DNA of 10,376 nt from Russula earlei (Eukaryota; Basidiomycota; Agaricomycetes; Russulales; Russulaceae). Position 1 is the stretch's first letter; every line of letters begins with the position of its first letter. Shown piece by piece: positions 1-6,686 of the stretch. The stretch lies in NCBI GenBank assembly GCA_025769875.1, contig JAGFNK010001354.1:1-10376 (forward strand), written 5' to 3'. A model generated the notes under the pieces. That model had not been told where the DNA came from and made no database searches. It worked only from the letters and a program-made list of their open reading frames with translations. Made by a program: the position numbers and the translations under genes.

Positions 1-432
1 CCTGGACCAGACCAGCAACCGGACAAGCCTACCCGGACAGACCTGACAATTCCCGCGTGTTTTCATGACTCACTTGACCTCGCATGTACCACTACTTCCA
101 ACGTGTTCTAGTCTCGATTGCCTCACTGTTACCTTGTGTCCACCATTTGATATAGGATACATTGTCTATATAAACCTGTCTGTAGAAGAGAACAAGCCCT
201 AAGCTTGTTCTCTTGTGAAATATCACTGGATTCTAGCTTCGGGACTGTAGGCTTGCAGGGAATCAAGCAATTGACTCAGAAATCTTCTCCATTCTCTAAG
301 TCTTCAGACGTGAAGACACATCCGTTATATTTCCTCTCCGCGGAACACACTAGCCTTCACTGTGTTGTCTCCAAGATCCCCGAAACTTGTGAGAACTAAT
401 TGTCTCGCTCGACTCAGTGCGCATATCTCACA
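1..432 (+). mobile_element. LTR-like sequence, left-truncated, plus orientation
   Basis: This is non-coding sequence with the architecture of a retrotransposon LTR. A TATATAAA promoter-like box lies at 167-174. A perfect hairpin follows 12 bases later (arms 186-197 and 203-214). The TGTGAAAT motif at about 214-221 is shared with the LTR-like sequence near 4641. The segment ends in ...TCTCACA just before the next repeat starts. The left end is outside the window, so the start and any target duplication cannot be seen. The short open frame at 205-399 has no recognisable domain and is treated as chance. CpG is present at moderate density, unlike the transposon block at 2052-5534, which suggests a younger or less methylated copy. 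An alternative is a host promoter or 5' leader, but the shared hairpin and TGTGAAAT module favours an LTR. Confidence 0.45.
186..214 (+). repeat. Perfect 12-bp hairpin in LTR leader
   Basis: The arms AAGAGAACAAGC (186-197) and GCTTGTTCTCTT (203-214) are exact reverse complements around a 5-base loop, CCTAA. It lies just downstream of the TATATAAA box, where the start of the retrotransposon transcript would be expected. A related hairpin occurs at 4582-4607. Confidence 0.8.
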
Positions 433-754
433 CGTGAAACAATTTGTCAGCAATACCACCCCTAGTCGGTGACAATATAACATGTTGAACAAGAGGATGA
501 ACCAAACAACAAGAAGGTACCAGATGGGGACTGGTACATGTTGCAGGAGGCAGAGACAAAGGCTGGAGGCTAGTGTTAAAGGCTTGAGACAAGGCAGTCA
601 TAAAGGAGTACCTTGGAGAGCAAGGGACTTTAAACAAAGCAGTCACTGAGGAGTACTTTGGAAAGAGAGTATCACAAATGGACAGTCTGACAACTGCCAT
701 GCTACATTGGGGCTTATATACTGTGTACAGGGTTGATTACAAACTATAGGGACT

Positions 755-762
755 ATTCTAGA
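755..762. repeat. Left target-site duplication of hAT element (ATTCTAGA)
   Basis: The eight bases ATTCTAGA occur here and again at 2018-2025, immediately outside the two ends of the inserted element. The uninterrupted LTR copy B has the sequence once, at 3322-3329. Confidence 0.9.
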
Positions 763-2017
763 TAGGGTTTTTACGGCCCGGCTTGGCCTGAAAGCCCCAG
801 CTTTGGCTCGGCCCAAGGCAGCTTTGGCTTTCTAAAACCCCAGGCCGGGCCAAAGCCGTCAACCCCAGCTTGGCTCCAGCTTGGCCTGGCCTAGGCCACG
901 GCTTTTGTACGTAATATTTTCTGTATTTGAACCCGCTGGCCACATGACTTGTACCAGGCCCCTTGCGCGCCACGTGTTAACTTTCTCTTCGTCTTTCATC
1001 CCACTCACATCCCTCCTTCCAACTATTGTCATTCCTTTCACCTCACTCACCTTTCCTCACATTCCCACTCTCGACGTCATCCCCACCGCGTTGCCCACTC
1101 CATGTCAGCAGACTACGACAACGGCTCAATTTGATCACTGTCGACGTCGACGTCACTCGCCTTGGCACTCAACACCTTCATCCCTTCGGTCTTCAAGTCG
1201 GAGCACGGCTCCTCCCCACACTTCGACCTACGGCATGACACCATCACCGTCCAGCTGCGCATCGCGCCCTCCCAAGACCATCCCTCAAGCATCGTCTTCG
1301 CGTCCGCCACACGTCTATGCACAGACCCATATGACGCGTTCGTCATCATCACCATCCTCTTACCCAAGGGCTCGCTGCCCACAGCGCCTCGCCCATCGTC
1401 ATTGCCACCATATTCGAGGGCTCGCTGCCCATAACATCTCGCCCCTGACATCATCGCTGCATTGCCTCGCGCTCGCAGATTCGCAGTAGGAGGACTTTAG
1501 AATAGTACTTTTGTATTTAAATATCAAATATATTATGGAGTCGTTATGTTCTGGAAAGCATGATGAGGCATGGTAAGAGCATGGATTATACATGTGGAAT
1601 GAGTGAAGTCCAGTGTACAACATGGTACGCTGCGGGACGAAGCGATCTAAGACCGAGGAAAGGGATTATGAGCAACCAATGCAACTGAGCATTGCACATT
1701 GACATATAGGCCACCAAGGCTTACATTGTACATGTACTTGACTCAAGCAAAAAGGAAGGTTGAGAGGGAAGCACAGATACGATGATGAAAAACGACAGGG
1801 AACATGGTGTCCATGTCCATGCAAAGTTGATAAATTTTAAGTTTGATGATTACCCCAAATGGTCAAAGCCGGGGCTTGACAGCCCGGCTTTGGCTTTTCA
1901 AATCACAGGCCAGGCCAAAGCTGTCACGAAGCCGTCACTTTGGCCCAGCTCGGCCCAGCCTATTTCGGCCTGGCTTGGCCCGGCTCACGGCCTGAGGCCG
2001 GGCTGGGCACATCCCTA
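763..2017. mobile_element. Non-autonomous hAT-type DNA transposon, 1255 bp
   Basis: The element begins TAGGGTTTTTACGGCCCGGC, and its other end read on the opposite strand begins TAGGGATGTGCCCAGCCCGG. These are short imperfect terminal inverted repeats with the TAGGG-type end common in fungal hAT elements. Both ends (about 763-900 and 1862-2010) are dense in GGCCCGGCTTGG and CTTTGGC subterminal motifs in both orientations, also typical of hAT. It is flanked by an exact 8-bp duplication, the hAT target length. No transposase is visible: the longest open frame (881-1489, 202 codons, Ser/Thr/Pro-rich) has no hAT dimerisation or catalytic motif I recognise. The interior from about 960 to 1490 is C-rich and CpG-rich, unlike the LTR it sits in. 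It would depend on a transposase encoded elsewhere. Confidence 0.85.
1368..1447. repeat. Imperfect 50-bp tandem duplication inside the hAT element
   Basis: The exact 14-mer GGGCTCGCTGCCCA occurs at 1368-1381 and 1418-1431, a spacing of 50. Each copy is followed by a similar stretch ending in CTCGCCC. It is a small local duplication within the CpG-rich interior. Confidence 0.75.
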
Positions 2018-2025
2018 ATTCTAGA
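2018..2025. repeat. Right target-site duplication of hAT element (ATTCTAGA)
   Basis: This is the second copy of ATTCTAGA, directly following the CATCCCTA end of the transposon. The interrupted LTR resumes within it. Confidence 0.9.
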
Positions 2026-2240
2026 CTCTTTGGTACCATCCAATAGGGTCGTGGAGGCATAAACTTGCTTGTGTCAGATTTAGGGCTGACTGAGCATATT
2101 ACTGATCATTGTGGAGCAATGACACCATAATGATGTCACTGTGGAGTGCTTGGTGAGTAGATGATGTCAGTGTGGAGCTGCTCAGTCAGCCATGACTAGA
2201 TGACATCATATGAGTTATGCAATGAGTTTTAAGAGTGTCA

Positions 2241-2950
2241 TGAACCATTTCCCAGAGAGGGCCCTTGAAGGACCCTTCCTTATTAGAGGAAACCCAGCCT
2301 CTATGATGCCACCCTGTTCACATGAGCAAAAGGGGTGCATAGAGGTGTCCACAATATTGTGCATGCATTGTTGTGTGATTGATTCTAGGCACAATTGACA
2401 TACAGCAAGCCCTACTTAGTAGTAACCCTTCTAGCAATAAAGACAATATTAAAGGCTCCCTAAAGGCCCTCTAGAATGACCTCAAGTGCCCTACATTGGA
2501 TGCTAATGAAGATACTATAGGCCCTAGAACATGTTATTAGGTAACTCTAATAACCTTAGAACAAACTATAAGACAGTTGTTAGGATTCAATTTGCATCCC
2601 TGTCTGTTTGCTTACCTATGCCTGCTTACTCATTTCTTCTTACTGATTGCTTACTGATTCACTGACCGATGCACCTTAGTGATCGATCATTGATTACTTA
2701 CCAACTGGTATGGCTGTACTACCAACTTGGGAAAGGGCAAAGGTACTTAGGGTTCAAGTCCCTTAGTGGACTGTAGGAGGTTCAAGTCCTGCAGGGCTAC
2801 AGCAGGAATAGTGTTTATTCATGTACCTAGGAAGTGTATGCCATTGGGATTGGCTGTGAGTACTATGCATAGGGATCTCATAGTATAGGTACTTACTTTC
2901 TAAAAGAATTCACACAATTCTCATTCTCTCAAAACTAAGTCACTACTCTA
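2241..2950. other. Gene-free spacer between LTR copies
   Basis: There is no open frame with recognisable content. The stretch 2241-2666 has no CpG at all and is rich in TG and CA, as expected of old methylated repeat DNA. Around 2605-2700 there are loose reiterations of TTACTGATT- and GCTTAC-like words. The possible SINE at 2697-2800 is listed separately. The rest may be decayed transposon sequence, but I cannot assign a family. Confidence 0.5.
2697..2800 (+). repeat. Possible tRNA-derived SINE head (A-box and B-box like motifs)
   Basis: GGTTCAAGTCC, a match to the RNA polymerase III B-box, occurs at 2751-2761 and again at 2779-2789. An A-box-like TTACCAACTGG lies at about 2697-2707, roughly 44 bases before the first B-box, as in a tRNA. 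The first B-box sits in a 4-of-5-pair T-arm-like stem. The second lies in a 7-bp hairpin (TGTAGGA/TCCTGCA). No complete cloverleaf can be drawn, so this is not called a tRNA. Two B-boxes 28 bases apart suggest a duplicated or decayed SINE, or chance. Confidence 0.3.
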
Positions 2951-3508
2951 TGTGAAAGATGTCAAGACATGTACTGCTGATCACTAAGGACTCAGGAGCA
3001 GGTGAGCAAGGGTCAGAACAGATGGTACGCGGTGAAGGTGGTGTTGAACAAGAGGACAAGCCAAACGATGAGGAGGTACCAGATGGGGACTGGTAGGTGT
3101 TGCAAGAGACAGAGGCAAAGGCTGGAGGCCAGTGTAGCGAGGGGGCTTTAAACAAGGCGGTTGTTAAAGAGTACCTTGGAGGTGAGGGGAATCTTTAGAC
3201 TGAGCGGTCGCGGGGGAGTACCCAGGAAGATGAGAGTATCACAAATGGACAGTCTGACGACTGCCATGCTTCATTGGGGCTTATATACAGTGTACAGGGT
3301 CGATTACAAAGAACTGGAACTATTCTAGACCCTTTGGTACCATCCAATAGGACTACAGAGGCATAAACTCACTTGTGTCAAGTTTCAGGCTTACTGAGCG
3401 CTTAGTGAGCCTATGAGGTCACTGTGGAGTTGCTCAGTCAGCCATGATGTCATTGGAGCCTTGATGACATCAGATGAGTTATGCAACAGTTTCTAAGAGT
3501 TTGTGCCA
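2951..3508 (-). mobile_element. LTR copy B (minus orientation), uninterrupted
   Basis: This 558-bp sequence matches both halves of copy A, including the GGTACCAGATGGGGACTGGT block (3075-3094) and the TATA-containing block near 3277-3290. It starts TGTGAAAG and ends TGTGCCA on the plus strand. A minus-strand TATATAAG lies at 3279-3286, so transcription would run leftwards. It has the intact target ATTCTAGA (3322-3329) that is duplicated around the hAT in copy A. It keeps about ten CpG sites, so it is less decayed than copy A. It lies 3' of the minus-strand Gypsy protease fragment (3816-4256) in the same orientation and could be that element's 3' LTR after a large internal deletion. No polypurine tract is visible at 3509 onwards, so the link is not proven. 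Confidence 0.65.
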
Positions 3509-3815
3509 CTGTTTCAGGTTCTTGGTGGCTGGGTGACCATGTGGCTGCCACGCGATGATTACCCAATTAGGAAATGGGTGCCTGGTCAAGTTATAGTGCC
3601 TTTGCAATAGCGATATCTTGTACCGCAGGAGGGGTAGCCCAGAAAATGGAAAGGAGTTGGCAATGCAGAGTGAGAGGTCTTTCTTGAGTGAAATGGGACA
3701 ATCTTCGGCCAGGGCCTGGCCTTGGTTCATAACAGAAAGTAAGTGCTTGTATTTGGTAATCCTGCATTCCGGATGCAGATGCAATGGTTATGCTTGGGTG
3801 TGTGGTAAGGCAGTT
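3509..3815 (-). mobile_element. Degenerate internal remnant between Gypsy protease and LTR B
   Basis: The sequence continues leftwards from the protease fragment on the minus strand, but its frame has stops and no reverse transcriptase, RNase H or integrase motif is visible. In an intact Ty3/Gypsy element those domains would occupy several kilobases here, so this is best read as a deletion product. The 101-codon minus-strand open frame (3479-3784) runs across the LTR boundary and matches nothing I recognise. Confidence 0.4.
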
Positions 3816-4256
3816 TCAGGGGCAGTTCTTCAGTGTGATTGTATCATTTGCCCAATTGATATCTGGGTTATGGTGTCATAACCAATCTGTTCCTAAGATT
3901 ATGTTGTGGTCTCCAATGTTAGTGACAAGGAATTCTGCTGGTTCATCATGACTAGCACCCATGTGTGCTTGAATTTGAAGTCTTTGGATGCTGCTAAAAT
4001 GTATTAGTCCATTGGTATTCTGTGTTCCATCCACATTTTGTGCTGGAAGGGGTTTGGTCATTGCTCAAAGGTGCAGGTGGTATTTTTGTGCAAATTGTTC
4101 ATGAATTATCATTCCTTCTGCCCCACTGTCAAGTAGGGCTCTTGCACCAATTTCTTTGCCATTCATTTTCCCCACAAGGGTAACTTTCCAGGAAATGGAT
4201 GGGGAGCAAATATTTTTGGTAATAACTTTGGGGTAATTGATTTCTCTTTGTATCAT
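3816..4256 (-). pseudogene. Ty3/Gypsy retropepsin (aspartic protease) fragment, broken by TGA stops
   Basis: Read on the minus strand, the frame carries the two hallmarks of a Gypsy retropepsin in order. The first is the active-site segment ALLDSGAEGMIIHE (catalytic Asp at about residue 43 of the 4256-4065 stretch). About 75 residues later comes the C-terminal IILGTDWL, followed by HHNPDINW. The enzyme would process the Gag-Pol polyprotein of the retrotransposon. The same frame is interrupted by TGA at 4065-4067, just after YHLHL, and by TGA at 3876-3878, between GTDWL and HHNP. A third TGA follows at about 3816-3818. Homologues usually have Arg or Lys at the DWL-x-HNP position, so CGA-to-TGA change is likely. 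The block has no CpG at all. No Gag zinc knuckle or reverse transcriptase is attached. It is a dead copy. Confidence 0.85.
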
Positions 4257-4440
4257 ACTGATTTGGAGTGTTGTTGTAATCTGCCTTCTTCACTCAGCCT
4301 CAGTTACTGTTTCATCCCTTGATCTTGATTGACCCCTTGTTGTTTCATCTTTGGTGTTTCACCTACTGTCTGATCTGTTTTTTGCTACTGGTTAGTTTCT
4401 ATCTATTGTTCCACATATGGTACTATACAGCCTCACTAGA
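4257..4440 (-). mobile_element. Decayed Gag-Pol linker upstream of the protease
   Basis: The minus-strand reading extends rightwards from the protease with several stops and a Gln/Lys-rich composition, which fits the low-complexity linker between Gag and protease in Gypsy elements. No CCHC zinc knuckle is visible. Somewhere in this stretch the minus-strand element ends and the plus-strand LTR-like sequence begins. The exact join cannot be set. Confidence 0.35.
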
Positions 4441-4720
4441 TACAGTATTTAAGGGCCTGTAAAAGCTGGGGAATGCCCCAAGCTTAGCTTTGTCCCATTT
4501 CCTGTTGCATCCCTTGCCCTGTATCCTCTCTCAATCACAACTTGCTTGTGCTAGCTTATACCTTGCTTAACCTCAACACACTAAGAGGAACCCTTGTGTT
4601 CCTCTTACTCCTCTCTTGCTCTATCCTTGTTCTCCTCTTCTGTGAAATTACTAGAAGACCAACTCTGTCTGCAGATTAGGTCATCCTTGACTTAAATCTT
4701 GAGATGCTAAACCTTTTGAA
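4440..4720 (+). mobile_element. LTR-like sequence, plus orientation, CpG-free
   Basis: A TATTTAAG box lies at 4446-4453. A near-perfect hairpin follows at 4582-4607, and CTTGTTCTCCTCTTCTGTGAAATTA is spread over 4626-4650. The same order (TATA box, AAGAG(G/A)AAC hairpin, TGTGAAAT) is found in the LTR-like sequence at 167-221, so the two belong to related retrotransposon families. The boundaries are approximate and no target duplication was found. There is no CpG in the whole segment, showing long exposure to methylation-linked decay. Its orientation is opposite to the Gypsy protease fragment on its left, so the two are separate elements. Confidence 0.5.
4582..4607 (+). repeat. 10-bp hairpin in LTR leader
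   Basis: The arms TAAGAGGAAC (4582-4591) and GTTCCTCTTA (4598-4607) are exact reverse complements around the loop CCTTGT. It corresponds in place and sequence type to the hairpin at 186-214. Confidence 0.8.
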
Positions 4721-5534
4721 CTGGCCTCTTTGAGCCAGCCCCATTGAAACATTGAACCAAGTCACAGGGACTTGGCCTCATTGAATTGAGCTAATGCTCC
4801 AATGGCCACAACACCATAACACAGCAACCTGTATGCTGGGGGGAACACTCAGGTAAGTGCACCAAATCTGATGCCCTCTCCATCATGGCCAATGTGCAGG
4901 CCCAAGCTGCACATTCTCAGGCATGTGCACCCCCTGCAACTGCTCCCTCCCTTGGCCCAGTGGCAGTGTATGCCCTCCCCTCATCATTGCCCACAAGTGC
5001 CATCACACTGCCCAGCCCAAGTGTGGCAGTGCTGGCCTTCTCAGCATCACAATCAAGCCCTTAGATTAGTTTAAAAAATATTTATTTTGTTGTACATAAC
5101 TCCTGAAACCACCATTATAAAAGTTAAGATTGTGTGTGTAATTATTATTTTGCATTCGAAAACAATTGCAGGGTTTATGGGAATTGCCTTGAGGAGCCAA
5201 GGTGGTGGTGCACTTGCCTTTTCTGGAGCATGACACTTTTTGTGAAAAGACATCAACTCCTTGTGGCCCAGTCCTGGTCTCAATTTGCAACAGTGCACAG
5301 CCCTAATCATATCCTTAGCTTTTGCTACAGGTTAGAACACTCATTGATATAGTCTTCTGCACTAAGGTGGAACTTTTGCCACAGCCCTGACTTTGCAGGG
5401 GTCACTGTCATCTTCATTGCCTATCCTTGCCCCAGCTTTGCCATGGGAAATCCACACCTGGTGGTGGTAGCAGTTCAAGGAGCCATGGACCATCCAGTAA
5501 ATATTGAATATTATGTCATGTCACAATGGATGAC
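4721..5534. other. CpG-depleted transposon debris without a gene
   Basis: Only one CpG occurs in the whole stretch (5157-5158). A donor-like GTAAGT at 4853-4858 and an Ala/Pro-rich plus-strand reading from the ATG at about 4885 to a stop near 5066 could be remains of a Gag leader, but no motif supports this. Two sequences resembling hAT termini on the minus strand lie at 5293-5305 (TAGGGCTGTGCAC) and 5379-5389 (CAGGGCTGTGG), without visible partner ends. The minus-strand open frames at 5066-5310 show no family features. Confidence 0.5.
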
Positions 5535-5820
5535 CGTCACACTGGTGACCCCGAAAACCCGGGGGTCAGGTTCAAGTCTGTAATTGGTGCCTTATACCCC
5601 ACTTTCAGCGTGCCCCATCATGATATTCACCCAGCGCCGCATCAACTTCCCCAGTCCCTGCGCCCTCTGCCTGACTCATCACTGCCTTCTGCACACCTCA
5701 GCTGTCCCATCCCAGATCACGAAGCCCTGCTTGCCTCCTTCCCTATGATATTTTTTCGGACGTTTGTGCGCTCATACGGTGACGCCAGGCCATCCCTAGC
5801 GACAAAGAAAACGAACCAGG
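5535..5820. other. CpG-normal intergenic DNA; hairpin plus B-box-like motif at its left edge
   Basis: CpG returns abruptly at 5535. At 5548-5568 the stem GACCCCG/CGGGGGTC encloses AAAACC with one bulged G, and GGTTCAAGTC follows at 5569-5578. This recalls an anticodon-arm plus T-arm arrangement, but no acceptor stem or clear A-box exists, so it is at most a tRNA-derived SINE remnant. The 112-codon open frame at 5526-5864 is Pro/Ser-rich and matches no family I know. Confidence 0.35.
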
Positions 5821-6072
5821 CGATCAGATGCCATTCCTTCACAAAGGCACGTCCCCTGGCCTAATGCGGTCCCATGTGCACAAGAGACCGGGCATCTGCA
5901 TTTCCACACTCTCGTCCGTCTAGTCCTGTCCTGTTGTGAGAGCCCAGACGATCATATGCTATTCTGTCACGACCGGCATATCATCTAGCATATTGCGGTC
6001 CTATGTGCGCAAGAAATTCGGCGTCTCTGTTTCCGCATCCTCGTCCAGCCTAGTCCTGTCCTGCTGTGCGTG
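5821..6072. repeat. Imperfect tandem duplication, unit about 128-130 bp
   Basis: Unit 1 starts CGATCAGATGCCATTC at 5821 and unit 2 starts CGATCATATGCTATTC at 5949. Further matching blocks keep the same order: TGCGGTCC.ATGTGC, then CTCGTCC, then an exact TAGTCCTGTCCTG at 5921 and 6051. The spacing is 128 at the start and 130 at the end, so a few small indels have accumulated. A further echo, CCTAGTCCTGTCC, lies at about 6736-6748. There is no coding signal. Confidence 0.8.
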
Positions 6073-6161
6073 CGCCTTTCCGGAGCACGTGGGTGGGCGA
6101 AGCATTGCATCAAATACTAATCGTTGCTTGATGCGTGCGCCCTAAGTGCACTCTTTTCCCG

Positions 6162-6175
6162 ATATATATATATAT
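6162..6175. repeat. (AT)7 microsatellite
   Basis: Seven uninterrupted AT units are seen. The location is intergenic. Confidence 0.9.
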
Positions 6176-6238
6176 TCTCTCGATGCGCCATTGCGCCGCC
6201 CCTGGTTATATCCTCAATTAGTCCCAGAACCTTTCAGT

Positions 6239-6400
6239 GTTCGTGTCCCACGTGCACATGCGAGACACTGAGGTACGTGCACGCTCATTTACTCACATTC
6301 CGTTACTTACAATTAGAGAATTTATCTGTTATCTATCTGGGTGGACACCAAGGGTTCGTGTCCCATGCGAGACACTGAGTTTATCTTTTATCTATCTAGG
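6239..6400. repeat. Duplicated GTTCGTGTCCC...GAGACACTGAG module and TTTATC tract
   Basis: GTTCGTGTCCC...ATGCGAGACACTGAG occurs at 6239-6272 and, with eight internal bases fewer, at 6354-6379. The block TTTATCTGTTATCTATCTGG at 6321-6340 recurs as TTTATCTTTTATCTATCTAGG from 6380. The GTGTC/GACAC ends of the module are complementary, so each copy can fold as a short hairpin. No gene is recognised here. Confidence 0.75.
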
Positions 6401-6486
6401 CGCCCTCGTGTGGAGGACCGACCATGTACAGCGCGCGTGTGTCAACGAATATCTCGACCGATCAACTCTAAGGTCCTGGCCCCTTT

Positions 6487-6686
6487 GATGACCCCTGTGA
6501 TCTACCCATAGGTCAGGTTCAAGGTTTCGGGGAACGCCACTCCTGGCATATACGGTGCCACACAGAATACTAGAAAAATACTCTGACCCCTTAGATGATC
6601 CCCTTAATTTACTCATGGTTCAGGCTGAAGGTTTCGGAGACCGCCACTCCGTGGGAGTTGTCACTACAACTGGGTGCCACACAGAA
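6487..6686. repeat. Imperfect tandem duplication, unit about 107-119 bp
   Basis: GATGACCCC at 6487 pairs with GATGATCCCC at 6594. GGTTTCGG at 6523 pairs with 6630. CGCCACTCC follows in both copies. GGTGCCACACAGAA at 6554 pairs with 6673. The spacing grows from 107 to 119 because unit 2 has an extra segment (about GGGAGTTGTCACTACAAC). It is non-coding as far as I can see. Confidence 0.8.

Larger units (their letters stand above)
435..2240 (-). mobile_element. LTR copy A (minus orientation), split by a hAT insertion
   Basis: The two outer parts, 435-762 and 2018-2240, align with the continuous copy B at 2951-3508. Without the insertion and one target duplication the copy is about 543 bp, close to copy B. 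On the plus strand it starts TGAAAC and ends TGTCA, giving TG...CA ends. A TATATAAG box reads on the minus strand at about 713-720, so the LTR is oriented right to left. A 7-bp hairpin, GTACCAG/CTGGTAC, lies near 517-540. I see no 5-bp target duplication at the outer ends, so the ends are approximate. Almost every CpG of copy B is TG or CA here, so this copy is more decayed. Open frames inside it are not considered genes. Confidence 0.7.

Noticed and set aside
428..700. 90-codon minus-strand open frame, and the similar one at 2943-3155
   Set aside because: They lie in the two LTR copies downstream of the minus-strand TATA box. The translations are only partly alike and broken relative to each other, as expected of an untranslated LTR leader.
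881..1489. 202-codon plus-strand open frame as a protein gene
   Set aside because: It lies inside the hAT element, begins in its subterminal repeats, is Ser/Thr/Pro-rich low complexity and shows no domain. GC-rich, stop-poor DNA explains its length.
2697..2800. Functional tRNA gene
   Set aside because: There are A-box and B-box-like words, but no acceptor stem, no anticodon arm and no complete cloverleaf.
3043..3508. LTR B as the 5' LTR of a plus-strand element covering 3509-5534
   Set aside because: Its TATA box and the protease fragment both read on the minus strand, and no primer-binding-site-like TGG sequence follows its right end.
3479..3784. 101-codon minus-strand open frame
   Set aside because: It crosses from the Gypsy remnant into LTR B and has no motif. 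It is in a different frame from the protease.
5548..5578. tRNA or structural RNA gene
   Set aside because: There is a hairpin and a T-loop-like motif, but no D arm or acceptor stem. It is kept only as a possible SINE remnant.
5526..5864. 112-codon plus-strand open frame as a gene
   Set aside because: It has no recognisable domain and Pro/Ser-rich composition, it starts in the hairpin/B-box segment and ends at the tandem duplication, and its flanks show no intron or homology signal.
5821..6686. CRISPR-like array
   Set aside because: The repeats are long, imperfect and only two-fold, with no regular spacers. The window is fungal.
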